A stretch of 64,000 bases of DNA from Chishuiella changwenlii (GCF_900142565.1 NZ_FRBH01000005.1:186001-250000); one strand, 5' to 3'; shown: positions 7,517 to 15,129, counted from the first letter of the stretch. Notes: generated from the sequence alone by a model not told the origin. Numbers and translations: made by a program.

Positions 7517-9559
7517 TTAATCAAGGTTAATTAATTCTCCATCAACTTTCGGACATCCTAAATTCAATTCTGAATCTTTCCAAACAACCAAATTGATAAT
7601 CTGACTATCTGTAGGAATTAATTCTGTTACAGATTCGCGGTTATCAATGAAAATTGGTGCTGTTACTTCATTTGCTTTACAAAGAGTATTGATAATATCT
7701 AATCCAGCATTGATTTGGCTTGCTGTATTAGCAGCTTGAAAAGGCACTCCATCAATTAATGCAATACATGTTGGATTTAAACCACCATTGATTTGCTCAT
7801 CAAATAATTTGAATTTTACAGTTTGAAATAAATTGTTTACAGATTTTTCAATTGATTCAGATTTTACTTTTTTAAACCTTTCAATGATAAACTGCTCTTT
7901 TTCAAGATTAGAAATTACTTGAGAAAGTTCTTTTTCTCTTGACGATAATTCTTCGATACGTTTATCCAGGTTCTCATTAACTGATTTGCTAGCTTTCTTT
8001 TCAGTTAGTGAATCAATTTCAGATTGAAGTGCTTGTTTGTGCTGTTTTAATTCTGAAACATCTGCTTGTTTTACTTCTTTTATTTTCGATTGAAGAGTTG
8101 AAATTTCAATGTTAAGTTTTGAAATTTGTGCATCATTAGTAATTAATGTTTGATAAACTTCTTGTTCGTTTTTAGGAGATTGCAGATTATTTGTTTCAGC
8201 TTGGATTTGGTCTTCAATAGAAATAACTTCATTTGTCAATTTATCAATAAACTCTTTTTGCTCTTCAAGTTTATTTTGATAAGAAATTAAAGTATTATTA
8301 CTGACTTCTAATTGTTCTTTAACTTGATTACCCTCATTAATAATTGATTGCAAAGAAATTGTTTTGTCAGAATTAAACTTAGAGGTTAATTCTTGCTTTT
8401 TTTCTTCGATATTAGACTCATCAAAAGACCTTGAACAACATGGACAAATAAAATCTCCATCATTAAAAATTAACTGCTTTGCGTTTTCAGTGTTATAAGA
8501 CGCAACTAAAACATTCTTTTTATTTTGAAGAATTTCAATTTGTTTTTGATAATCAACAATTGCAGAATTTAATTTACTTCTATTGTTAGCATAATCATCA
8601 CGTTCGCTTTCCTTAAGTTTCAACTTAGATTTCAAAGCATCAATATTCGAAGTATCAACGAAGCATTCTTGTTTTGCTTTAGATCTTAAATTAATTTCTA
8701 TCTCAGATTTTTGAGAATTTAATGCTTGTATTTCTTGTTGTACCTTAGTGTTAGCATCAATTACTTTTTGAACCGATTTACCAGAGTTTTCTATCTGTGA
8801 ATCAATATCGGCAATCAAAGTCTTTTTATTTGAAATTTGACTTTCAATTAAATCAAAATCAACTTCTTCAATTTTAGAACGTTTTAACTCATCGATACGA
8901 GCTGGAGTATCTTCTTTCTCTTCTTTAGATTTCTTAATGGAAGCTTTTAATTGAGTATCGTACTCAGCTAAAGTTTTGTTTGATAGCTTTGATTCAAGTG
9001 TTTTAAAATCTTTATCTGAATCAAATAATTCCTTGTCCGTTAATTCTCCAACAATCGAAACTAAAACAGCTCTTTTTTCTTTCCATTCTAAAGCTTCAAA
9101 TGCAAGAGGATTAGTAATTAATTTGAAAAGATCCTCTTTAACTATTTCAGAGATCTTTAAATTAAATTCCTTTAAAGCGACTGGTACAGAGTTAAAGATT
9201 AATTCAGTTACATGACCATCAAACACTTTATCTTCACTTCCTTTAATAGGTTTCCATTTTTCTTTGTAAATACGAGAAATAGTTACTTCTTCATTGTTTA
9301 CTAGTAAAACAGCGTGTACTTCTGCATTAAGTCCTTTTGTTGGTTTATTTTCCGAATCTAAGGTTTTGATTTCATAATCCTTACGATTATTTAAATCCTT
9401 ACCGAAAAGAAGCCATAAAAAAGCATTAAATAATGTTGTTTTTCCTGCTTCATTTTTACCAAAAAAAGAGTTCTCTTTTTCATTTAAATCGTCAAATTTT
9501 GCATGACAAATGCCTTTGAAGTTTATTAACTCCAATGATTTTAAAATTATGTTTTTCAT
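7517..9559 (-). CDS. SMC/Rad50/SbcC-like phage ATPase
   Basis: A 680-residue AAA ATPase of the Rad50 type. Residues 7-60 hold LELINFKGI and a Walker A motif GKNEAGKTT. Residues about 190-560 form long coiled coils broken near the middle by FICPCCSRSFDE, a CxxC zinc-hook-like apex. The C-terminal head has QINAGLDIINTL and then APIFIDNRES, where the usual Walker B Asp-Glu is Asp-Asn. This shortened form is typical of phage ATPases linked to RecT modules, where the partner nuclease is separate. It starts a tightly spaced run ATPase-exonuclease-RecT-MBL. Confidence 0.88.
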   Translation of the reverse strand: MKNIILKSLELINFKGICHAKFDDLNEKENSFFGKNEAGKTTLFNAFLWLLFGKDLNNRKDYEIKTLDSENKPTKGLNAEVHAVLLVNNEEVTISRIYKEKWKPIKGSEDKVFDGHVTELIFNSVPVALKEFNLKISEIVKEDLFKLITNPLAFEALEWKEKRAVLVSIVGELTDKELFDSDKDFKTLESKLSNKTLAEYDTQLKASIKKSKEEKEDTPARIDELKRSKIEEVDFDLIESQISNKKTLIADIDSQIENSGKSVQKVIDANTKVQQEIQALNSQKSEIEINLRSKAKQECFVDTSNIDALKSKLKLKESERDDYANNRSKLNSAIVDYQKQIEILQNKKNVLVASYNTENAKQLIFNDGDFICPCCSRSFDESNIEEKKQELTSKFNSDKTISLQSIINEGNQVKEQLEVSNNTLISYQNKLEEQKEFIDKLTNEVISIEDQIQAETNNLQSPKNEQEVYQTLITNDAQISKLNIEISTLQSKIKEVKQADVSELKQHKQALQSEIDSLTEKKASKSVNENLDKRIEELSSREKELSQVISNLEKEQFIIERFKKVKSESIEKSVNNLFQTVKFKLFDEQINGGLNPTCIALIDGVPFQAANTASQINAGLDIINTLCKANEVTAPIFIDNRESVTELIPTDSQIINLVVWKDSELNLGCPKVDGELINLD

Positions 9560-9575
9560 TGTTTCGGGTATTTTT

Positions 9576-9797
9576 TTAGATGTGTTTTAGTTTAAATTCA
9601 CGCTTTAGTGAATTTCTAACCGCTTCTTTTGTAGAGATCCTTTGGACAGGACGGTTTAATTTCTTAGCTTTAATTAAAGCCAATTCTGCAGCAGATTTAT
9701 TTTCCTTTTTATCTTCATAAGACAAAGAAGTACTTCCAGATTTCTTTTTAATTATTTCTTCTTTTTGCTTATTAAGATTCTTTTTAGTGCTACGCAT
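9576..9797 (-). CDS. Small basic phage protein, 73 aa
   Basis: Not recognised. Highly basic and Lys-rich (MRSTKKNLNKQKEEIIKKKS...), ending KREFKLKHI. It overlaps the end of the upstream 122-residue gene by 8 bases and lies 16 bases before the SMC-like ATPase. The charge suggests nucleic-acid binding, but nothing else supports it. Confidence 0.65.
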   Translation of the reverse strand: MRSTKKNLNKQKEEIIKKKSGSTSLSYEDKKENKSAAELALIKAKKLNRPVQRISTKEAVRNSLKREFKLKHI

Positions 9798-10158
9798 AGT
9801 TTTTTACAGTTAATATTTCTCTGTATTTTCTAGGGATTACAGCTTTAGCAATTTGAAGTATTTTGCTAGTTGTAAACTCATTGTATTCATATTCCATGTC
9901 GGAATTGTAAAGTTCAATACTATGAACTGAATCTAATTCAGTATAATAATAATTTGGAAAACGCTCATCTATCGCACGATCGTTGTAATTGAAGTTAATT
10001 CCTAAAACAAAATTATGCCCTTTGAATTTCGGATCTGTACATACAAGAGTAAAAACCACTCTTAATTCTCCATCAATTACTCTAATCGCTTCTGGTTTAA
10101 TCTGCATAAAGTCAAATACAGGATCTCCAATTTTTGGAATGTAAATTTTTCTTTTCAT
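9790..10158 (-). CDS. Phage protein of unknown function, 122 aa
   Basis: Not recognised. A soluble, beta-rich protein beginning MKRKIYIPKIGDPVFDF, with an internal NYNDRAIDERFPNYYYTELD segment. It is directly after the 42-residue membrane ORF (adjacent stop/start) and overlaps the next gene, so it is translated as part of the leftward operon. Confidence 0.7.
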   Translation of the reverse strand: MKRKIYIPKIGDPVFDFMQIKPEAIRVIDGELRVVFTLVCTDPKFKGHNFVLGINFNYNDRAIDERFPNYYYTELDSVHSIELYNSDMEYEYNEFTTSKILQIAKAVIPRKYREILTVKNYA

Positions 10159-10287
10159 CTAAACAGTTTTTAAGTATTCGATTGAAAAAGCGATAAGCAT
10201 AATTGCGCAAGAAAGTGCTGCTAGAAGAAAGATTACTTTAACCATCATGTCAAAGTAATTATCAATAAAACGTTTTAATCTTTTCAT
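10159..10287 (-). CDS. 42-residue single-span membrane protein
   Basis: ATG at 10287 directly follows the stop of the 94-residue gene (10288), and its stop at 10159 abuts the next ATG. A basic N terminus (MKRLKRFIDNYF) precedes one hydrophobic helix (about residues 16-36). Perfect end-to-end packing supports a real gene. Function unknown. Confidence 0.6.
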   Translation of the reverse strand: MKRLKRFIDNYFDMMVKVIFLLAALSCAIMLIAFSIEYLKTV

Positions 10288-10572
10288 TTAGAAAACAATT
10301 TTAATTAGAGTAAAGGCGAATGAGACTACTAGAAGTAAAAAAGAAAAGACTTGTATATCATGATCAAATTTTTCTTTTGTCATTACTTCACCATTCTCAA
10401 ATAAATCAACTGCTTCGTTAGGAAAACCATTATTCCACAATTGAATTAATATTTCATCTTTGATGCTTTGAATAATTGAAGTATTGTAATCTTCCTTTAG
10501 TTTTTCAACTACTTTTTTTCGTTGAAAAATTTTTAGTACTTTTACTACGAAGCGTGAAAGTTTATTTTTCAT
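10288..10572 (-). CDS. Phage protein with C-terminal membrane anchor, 94 aa
   Basis: Not recognised. The N-terminal two thirds is soluble and charged; the last 20 residues (FSFLLLVVSFAFTLIKIVF) form one hydrophobic tail anchor. It is followed without a gap by another small membrane ORF. Confidence 0.65.
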   Translation of the reverse strand: MKNKLSRFVVKVLKIFQRKKVVEKLKEDYNTSIIQSIKDEILIQLWNNGFPNEAVDLFENGEVMTKEKFDHDIQVFSFLLLVVSFAFTLIKIVF

Positions 10573-10590
10573 GTTTTTTTGTATTAATAT

Positions 10591-10881
10591 TTAAGCTTCT
10601 GCCGACACAGAAGCTTTTTTTGTTTTAAATTCTTTTCTTGGATAGACACCGTGTAAGGCTAAAAATTCAATCACTTGATTAGTTTTAAATAATTTTTTTA
10701 CCATTTTATTTTTTGGAATTTTTATTATCTCAATTTTCATCTTTGAGATTCTACGATCATCATTTTTTGGAGCCATTACATAATAATTTTCAAAGGTTCT
10801 GTAGTCAATTCCAAAAACTTTTGGAAAATCACTTCTTATTAAATAAGGTTTATCTTCAAGATATTGTTGTACTAAACTCAT
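10591..10881 (-). CDS. Phage protein of unknown function, 96 aa
   Basis: The frame is open further upstream to a TTG at 10932, but the first ATG is at 10881 (MSLVQQYLEDKP), which I prefer as the start. The protein is basic and contains an apparent helix-turn-helix-like stretch (SDFPKVFGIDYRTFENYYV), suggesting DNA binding. An AAGCTTCTG inverted repeat followed by T6 on the plus strand (10593-10622) overlaps its 3' end. Confidence 0.6.
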   Translation of the reverse strand: MSLVQQYLEDKPYLIRSDFPKVFGIDYRTFENYYVMAPKNDDRRISKMKIEIIKIPKNKMVKKLFKTNQVIEFLALHGVYPRKEFKTKKASVSAEA

Positions 10882-10921
10882 TTCGATTATTTTATAGATT
10901 AGATATTTTTTGGCTGTATCA

Positions 10922-10953
10922 TTGGGTTTCAATTAAAATTTAATGTATATTTA
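10922..10953 (+). promoter_or_regulatory. Promoter for the 10981 gene
   Basis: TTG at 10922-10924, a 21-base spacer and TATATTTA at 10946-10953 match the Bacteroidota TTG / TAnnTTTG promoter with one mismatch. The start codon is 27 bases downstream. Confidence 0.5.
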
Positions 10954-10980
10954 TGGTAATTGTTTTTTAAAAAATAAATT

Positions 10981-11217
10981 ATGGATTTCGAAAAAGCTTT
11001 GCTTAAGTTCATTCATGATGCGAATGAAATTAAAAGCCCTTATTGTACTACAATATCTGATCTATCTGTTTGGTTCAGTAAGAAAGATTCTGAAGTTTTA
11101 GAAACTTTAGAAAAGTTTAAAACCCTAAAATATTGTACATCAAGTTACCAGGTTAAATCTGGAAAAATTACTATAAAACCTTTAAGGAAAAGTGGAATTG
11201 AATTTTTAGGCTTATGA
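10981..11217 (+). CDS. Small phage protein, 78 aa
   Basis: Not recognised. A small soluble protein (MDFEKALLKFIHDANEIKS...) whose pattern of helices followed by KSGKITIKPL strands looks like a winged helix, so a DNA-binding role is possible. It is transcribed away from the leftward operon from its own promoter. Confidence 0.6.
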   Translation: MDFEKALLKFIHDANEIKSPYCTTISDLSVWFSKKDSEVLETLEKFKTLKYCTSSYQVKSGKITIKPLRKSGIEFLGL

Positions 11218-11317
11218 TTAAATTTTATTTTTTATAAACGTTTAGTTATAAATATTTTATTTAAAAATTAATAATCTCTTTGGATTATTACTTATATTTT
11301 TATGCCCTAATAATTTG

Positions 11318-11373
11318 TTCCTGTCAACGGCTCGAACGTTGAAGCTTGCCAATCAGGAATTTGTATATATTTG
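11318..11373 (+). promoter_or_regulatory. Promoter with nested inverted repeats for the 11401 gene
   Basis: TTG at 11346-11348, 17-base spacer and a perfect TATATTTG at 11366-11373 form a textbook Bacteroidota promoter. Just upstream lie two nested inverted repeats: TTCCTG (11318-11323) with CAGGAA (11354-11359) and TCAACG (11324-11329) with CGTTGA (11337-11342). The repeats overlap the -33 box and could be an operator. Confidence 0.7.
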
Positions 11374-11400
11374 TAAAAACAACAATAAAATATATACGTT

Positions 11401-11640
11401 ATGAATTATCAATTAAATGATACTGTTACTTACAATAAAACTAACTTCGTAATTAGCGCGTTTTTAAATGACAATAACAACCTTAGTGAAGATGAAAATT
11501 TGAATAAATGGGTTCTGCTTTATAATGCTAATACCAATAATCAGATTAAAGTCAATATTAAGTTTATTTCAAAAAAAGGAGATAATAAAGAAGATTCTAC
11601 TGAGACTACAGATGATAAATTAAGTAGAGCAAACTTTTAA
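11401..11640 (+). CDS. Small phage protein, 79 aa
   Basis: Not recognised. Asn-rich protein with a beta-strand-rich first 55 residues (NDTVTYNKTNFVISAFLND, WVLLYNANTNNQIKV) and an acidic, Thr-rich tail. Length and fold pattern recall small barrel-like phage proteins, but I cannot name a family. It has a strong consensus promoter and its own terminator at 11646. Confidence 0.7.
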   Translation: MNYQLNDTVTYNKTNFVISAFLNDNNNLSEDENLNKWVLLYNANTNNQIKVNIKFISKKGDNKEDSTETTDDKLSRANF

Positions 11641-11900
11641 TTTTCAACCTCTTCGGAGGTTTTTTCTTTTTCCTTTCTTTCTTTTTCTGATTCCTTTAAA
11701 ATTTCAATTACTTCGTCTATTTGACCAAATCTACTTATATCCTTAAGTAGCATTTTCTTAAAGTACCAAATCATTCCATTCTTTTCTGATTTAGTAAGCC
11801 CATCTTTTTCATCCAAAAATTGAAATACTTTTATTTGACTGAGTAATCTCGAATTACTCAGAAATAAGAATCTTCTGATTTTTCTAATTAATTTTTTCAT
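11637..11900 (-). CDS. Basic helical phage protein, 87 aa
   Basis: Not recognised. The N terminus is very basic (MKKLIRKIRRFLFLSN) and the C terminus acidic and Lys/Glu-rich (EKERKEKEKTSEEVEN). It is convergent with the 11401 gene and the two stops overlap by four bases. It belongs to the leftward set of genes. Confidence 0.6.
   Translation of the reverse strand: MKKLIRKIRRFLFLSNSRLLSQIKVFQFLDEKDGLTKSEKNGMIWYFKKMLLKDISRFGQIDEVIEILKESEKERKEKEKTSEEVEN
11646..11661 (+). terminator. Terminator of the 11401 gene
   Basis: AACCTC-TTCG-GAGGTT followed by TTTTTC. A stable UUCG-type tetraloop stem, six bases after the 11401 stop; it lies within the 3' end of the convergent gene. Confidence 0.75.
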
Positions 11901-12456
11901 AAGCTATTTGATTTGATTTTGTCATCTTACCAAGTTTCGAACTTGCTTAACTTTCAAATAAGAGTAAGATGTATAACAGGTACTATACAGCGCCCCTTAT
12001 GGCGCTTTGATAAATAATATAAATACGGATGCTTCAAAGATTATCCCCTCGCACTTCTTTGTTTGGTTTAGTAAATACTACTTCTACAAAGTGCTGACTC
12101 ATCTAACATGATATAGTTAACAATGATTCTTATTATTTATCCCAGTAATGTCAAAGAACGCTTCAATAGGTAATCGGTAGTTAATTTGATTGAAGTTTTC
12201 ATTTTCGATAATCATTATTTTAAAGGTTCTTCATTATTTCATTTTCTTTATTTTATCCGCCAAAAGAATAGTATAGCTTATTATTTGCGCCAATAGAAGG
12301 AATTAACCCGCAAGAAGAACAAAATAGCACTACGCCAGAAGAAGAATCAAAGAATTATTGACCTTGTTTATTTATTGATTTAATTGAAAAAGAACGCTTC
12401 ATATATTTAAAGTCCCTAGACTGATATCCTTGTTTTCGTTTTTAGGTTGGTTAAGA
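11901..12456. other. 556-base stretch without a convincing gene
   Basis: No reading frame over about 30 codons looks real. Contents: an AGCGCC-ccttat-GGCGCT hairpin followed by TTTG (11989-12009), and a short plus-strand frame (12291-12360) whose translation ends SLLFAPIEGINPQEEQNS and TPEEESKNY, which reads like the C-terminal tail of a lost protein. The rest shows no clear promoter, tRNA or repeat. An untranslated RNA cannot be excluded. Confidence 0.5.
11989..12006 (+). terminator. Hairpin, possible terminator
   Basis: AGCGCC, six-base loop, GGCGCT, then TTTGAT. A GC-rich stem in a very AT-rich background; the following T run is short, so it may be a terminator remnant or part of an RNA. 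Confidence 0.4.
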
Positions 12457-12666
12457 TTAAACCGCTATGTTGTAAGGTGATTGGATAAACCAGAGCGTTA
12501 ATGCTCCTAACCTTCTTTTTATGCTTGTTTTGTCGTAAATACTTCTTACGTGAGATTCGACAGTTCTCTTCGAGCGATGTATTTTGTCCGCTACTTCTTG
12601 GTGAGATAATCCTTTAGCTAATAATCTTGCAACCTGTATCTCTTTAGGGGATAATTCTACTTCCAT
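12457..12666 (-). CDS. LuxR/GerE-type helix-turn-helix protein
   Basis: A 69-residue free-standing LuxR C-terminal domain: LSPKEIQVARLLAKGLSHQE (residues 5-24) and VADKIHRSKRTVESHVRSIYDK contain the four-helix GerE fold with the recognition helix SKRTVESHVRSIY. There is no receiver or ligand domain. It follows the Cro-like gene in the early operon and probably regulates phage transcription. Confidence 0.88.
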   Translation of the reverse strand: MEVELSPKEIQVARLLAKGLSHQEVADKIHRSKRTVESHVRSIYDKTSIKRRLGALTLWFIQSPYNIAV

Positions 12667-12693
12667 TTTATAGTATGTTTCGGGTATGTTTCT

Positions 12694-12963
12694 TTATTCT
12701 GTTATAGGTATTGGTTCTGGAGTTGGTTCTGACCATATATTTTCAGTAACTCCAAACTTTTCAAATAACTTATTGATAGCTGCCACTTCTGCTAATGAAT
12801 GACCTCTATGTCCTTTTATTCTTTTGTAAAAAGCAGTATTAGATGAAATAGAAAGCTGCTTCATAACTTCTTTTCTAAAAGAAACAGAATCTTTAGTCTT
12901 AATTTGATCTATACCATTTTCAAATGATTCATAAATCTTACTTAGCTTTCTTCCTTTTTCCAT
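12694..12963 (-). CDS. Cro-like early regulator, 89 aa
   Basis: First gene leftward from the operator region, divergent in position from the rightward genes. The central part (FRKEVMKQLSISSNTAFYKRI, residues about 29-49) looks like a helix-turn-helix, followed by GHRGHSLAEVAAINKLFEKFG. Position, size and the operator overlapping its promoter suggest a Cro-type repressor or a lytic regulator. The family is not one I can name with certainty. Confidence 0.65.
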   Translation of the reverse strand: MEKGRKLSKIYESFENGIDQIKTKDSVSFRKEVMKQLSISSNTAFYKRIKGHRGHSLAEVAAINKLFEKFGVTENIWSEPTPEPIPITE

Positions 12964-13055
12964 ATGGCGTGTTTTTTACGTATTTTTTAAGGTATTTTCG
13001 TTACTTTTGTTTATTGTCAACTGAGTAACTTTGTACCCAGTTGTATTTTGTTTTA

Positions 13056-13120
13056 CAAATATACTATAATTTATAGTATACACAATATTTTATACTATAT
13101 TTTTTAGTATAAAATATTGT
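13056..13120 (-). promoter_or_regulatory. Early leftward promoter with two operators (O1, O2)
   Basis: On the minus strand TATATTTG (13063-13056) is a perfect -7 box for the leftward operon. O1 (13060-13080) is TATACTATA-att-TATAGTATA and overlaps this box. O2 is the core of a 16-base perfect inverted repeat (arms 13082-13097 and 13105-13120) and contains ATACTAT-N5-TTAGTAT. Both fit the consensus ATACTAT-N5-ATAGTAT also present at 13886. Binding at O1 would block the early promoter, as expected of a lysogenic repressor. Confidence 0.75.
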
Positions 13121-13155
13121 AATTTTTACAACAAACTGATTAATAATTATTTAAG

Positions 13156-13722
13156 ATGAATAAAATTTTAAAAAATAATTCTGGATGGATTAGCGTAGTA
13201 AGTATTATAGTATCATTAATTGCATTAAGCATCAGTTGGGTTAGATCTGAACCTATGAAAACAGACTGGATGGCTATTTTAGTAGGAATATTAGCGTTGT
13301 TAACCTCTGTTTTAGTAGGTTGGCAAATTTTCGCGTTATTTAATTTTAAAAAAGAAAAAGATGAAACTTTAAGCAATATGTCGAGTATTGCTAATTCAAT
13401 CGATTTAAATAGAATACTACTTGCTGAAAGTTTATTTAATTATTTTATGGCTAAGCAAGAGGATTATGAGGTTATTAAATACGGATATGATTTAATAAGC
13501 TTGAGTCACAATCGTAATGATATTTTAAAAAACGGAGTTTTAAAAGGTTTGATGGAATACAGTCAAAACGGTATTGATTTTAAAAACAACTACCAATTAG
13601 ACGAAGCGCTAGGCTTAATAGTTAGCTTAAAACCAATGTTTTTAGGAAATAAAGAAGGAATAGAAAATTTACAAACAATGATGAAAAGAATAAGAAAAGC
13701 AAAAATTCATTCTCAATTTTAA
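13156..13722 (+). CDS. Two-helix membrane protein in the immunity region, 188 aa
   Basis: Not recognised. Two hydrophobic segments (about residues 11-28 and 37-58) are followed by a soluble, helical C-terminal domain of about 125 residues. It starts 35 bases after the O2 operator, so it is probably under the control of the phage repressor. A membrane protein expressed from a lysogenic control region suggests superinfection exclusion, but this is inference only. Confidence 0.75.
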   Translation: MNKILKNNSGWISVVSIIVSLIALSISWVRSEPMKTDWMAILVGILALLTSVLVGWQIFALFNFKKEKDETLSNMSSIANSIDLNRILLAESLFNYFMAKQEDYEVIKYGYDLISLSHNRNDILKNGVLKGLMEYSQNGIDFKNNYQLDEALGLIVSLKPMFLGNKEGIENLQTMMKRIRKAKIHSQF

Positions 13723-13840
13723 GTTCTGATTTTTCTCTATATAATTGAGAATTTTTATTTAATAGTGAAGTGTATTTTATGTTATTAATTTCATGTTTAA
13801 GTGTAATTCGCACCTCTTCACTAATACTTTTTTCAACCAT
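13622..13840 (-). CDS. Possible small membrane protein, 72 aa
   Basis: Frame from ATG 13840 with a charged N-terminal half and a strongly hydrophobic end (residues about 45-70). A perfect minus-strand -7 box TATATTTG lies at 13870-13863, 23 bases upstream of the start. Against it: the 3' half is antisense to the end of the 13156 gene and includes that gene's terminator. Listed as plausible, not certain. Confidence 0.35.
   Translation of the reverse strand: MVEKSISEEVRITLKHEINNIKYTSLLNKNSQLYREKSELKIENEFLLFLFFSSLFVNFLFLLYFLKTLVLS
13709..13752 (+). terminator. Terminator of the 13156 gene
   Basis: ATTCTCAATT (13709-13718) pairs with AATTGAGAAT (13743-13752), followed by TTTTATTT. The loop is long (24 bases). 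It overlaps the stop codon of the gene. Confidence 0.5.
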
Positions 13841-13862
13841 AACTATAAATTTTTAATTCATA

Positions 13863-13904
13863 CAAATATATGAAAGAAAAAGATAATACTATAAATAATA
13901 GTAT
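13863..13904. promoter_or_regulatory. Operator O3 inside the repressor gene and a minus-strand -7 box
   Basis: ATACTAT-aaata-ATAGTAT at 13886-13904 repeats the O1/O2 consensus with the same 5-base spacer, within codons 6-12 of the repressor gene. It suggests autoregulation. TATATTTG on the minus strand (13870-13863) would drive the 13840 ORF, and O3 covers the -20 to -40 region of that promoter. Confidence 0.65.
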
Positions 13905-14613
13905 AAATATAACAGAAAGAATAATTAATATAGTAGAATATATTAAATTTACTTATAAAATAAAAACAAATACTGCGTTAGCTAAAATAATAGAAATTCC
14001 TCAACCTAACTTATCAGCTATTTTAAATGGAGTTGAAAAATATCAAACTGAAGGTTTTTTTAATAAATTAGTTGATAAGTATCCAATAATTAATAAAAAA
14101 TGGATAGAAACTGGACAAGGTAATATGTTGAATGACCAAACTGACGTTGAAGAATTAGAAGTTGAAGAAATAGAGAAGTTGCCTATTAAAAAGATTCCTT
14201 TTTATGATGTAGATTTTTATTCTGGTTTCACTAAAATTTTTAATGACCAAACTATAACACCTTCTTATTATTTTTACTTACCAGAATTTCATAATGCACA
14301 GTTTGCAATTAAGAATTCTGGAAAATCTATGTCTAAAGAACTAGGAAATGATGATATTTTAGGATTAAGAGAGGTTCCAGAATGGCAAAACTATTTTCCT
14401 CAAGGAGAAATTTATGCTGTTGTAACATCAAACGACTTAAGAACTATTAAAAAAGTAAGAAGAGATAAAGAAAATAAAAACCTTGTTCTTATACCTAAAC
14501 CTTTAGATGAAGATAAATTTGATTACCCAGATTACGAAGAGGTTCCTATATCAATGGTAACAGCTTTATTTCAAGTTGTAGCTTCAACTCATAGTAAGAA
14601 ACTAGCTTTGTAA
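13870..14613 (+). CDS. S24-family CI-like phage repressor
   Basis: A 247-residue lysogeny repressor. Residues about 13-80 form a helix-turn-helix domain (TNTALAKIIEIPQPNLSAIL). After an acidic linker the C-terminal half is a LexA/S24-type domain: FAIKNSGKSM contains the nucleophile Ser153, and RTIKKVRR carries the general-base Lys (194 or 195). Such repressors cleave themselves after DNA damage, which induces the phage. The three ATACTAT-N5-ATAGTAT sites nearby, one inside its own gene, are the likely binding sites. It is transcribed rightward toward the cargo island. Confidence 0.9.
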   Translation: MKEKDNTINNSINITERIINIVEYIKFTYKIKTNTALAKIIEIPQPNLSAILNGVEKYQTEGFFNKLVDKYPIINKKWIETGQGNMLNDQTDVEELEVEEIEKLPIKKIPFYDVDFYSGFTKIFNDQTITPSYYFYLPEFHNAQFAIKNSGKSMSKELGNDDILGLREVPEWQNYFPQGEIYAVVTSNDLRTIKKVRRDKENKNLVLIPKPLDEDKFDYPDYEEVPISMVTALFQVVASTHSKKLAL

Positions 14614-14614
14614 A

Positions 14615-14658
14615 TACGGAAAACCGTAAGTTTATTTGATTGAAACACTTTATAATTG
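14615..14658 (+). promoter_or_regulatory. Cargo-island inverted repeat, copy A, with -7 box
   Basis: TACGG-AAAA-CCGTA at 14615-14628, perfect. TATAATTG at 14651-14658 is a TAnnTTTG-like box. The next gene starts at 14677. The repeat begins one base after the repressor stop codon, so it may also end that transcript. Confidence 0.7.
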
Positions 14659-14676
14659 TACAAAAAATAACACTAC

Positions 14677-15042
14677 ATGGAAGGAATCTTTATAATATCT
14701 GCAATTATATCATTAATAATATCTTATTTTATAATTTATTCTGCAGTCAAAAATGCTTTATCTAACGAGTTAAAAAAGACCAACGAATTACTTGAAAAAG
14801 TTTTAAAACAAGGAAATGAGGTATTCGATTTAAATCCTACTTCAGAAAATATACAGAAAACTAAAAACATTGTAAATTTTCTTACATTGAGTGGAGATAA
14901 ATTAATTATTAAAACAAAACTAAATACTGGATATGAAATTGGTGATTCAGCTTTCATAGGAGACAAACTAGCTAAAGATGGCAAATACAAATTAAGTCTT
15001 TTTGATTCAATAGTTGTAGAAAACGGAAAAGTAGTTAAATAA
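14677..15042 (+). CDS. Cargo protein with N-terminal membrane helix, 121 aa
   Basis: Not recognised. One N-terminal transmembrane helix (residues about 4-22), a short coiled coil (KNALSNELKKTNELLEKVLK) and a small beta-rich C-terminal domain ending FDSIVVENGKVVK. The helix would anchor the domain in the inner membrane. It stands alone between two copies of the island inverted repeat. Confidence 0.7.
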   Translation: MEGIFIISAIISLIISYFIIYSAVKNALSNELKKTNELLEKVLKQGNEVFDLNPTSENIQKTKNIVNFLTLSGDKLIIKTKLNTGYEIGDSAFIGDKLAKDGKYKLSLFDSIVVENGKVVK

Positions 15043-15085
15043 CCGTTTATAGTAAAAGGAAAAATTAAACGAAAACAATTGTAAA

Positions 15086-15129
15086 TACGGAAAACCGTAA
15101 TTATAAAACATATACAAATGTTAATTTAG
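15086..15129 (+). promoter_or_regulatory. Cargo-island inverted repeat, copy B
   Basis: TACGG-AAAA-CCGTA at 15086-15099, perfect, followed by a weak TAATTTAG box at 15122-15129. The start codon of the next gene is at 15134. Confidence 0.65.
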
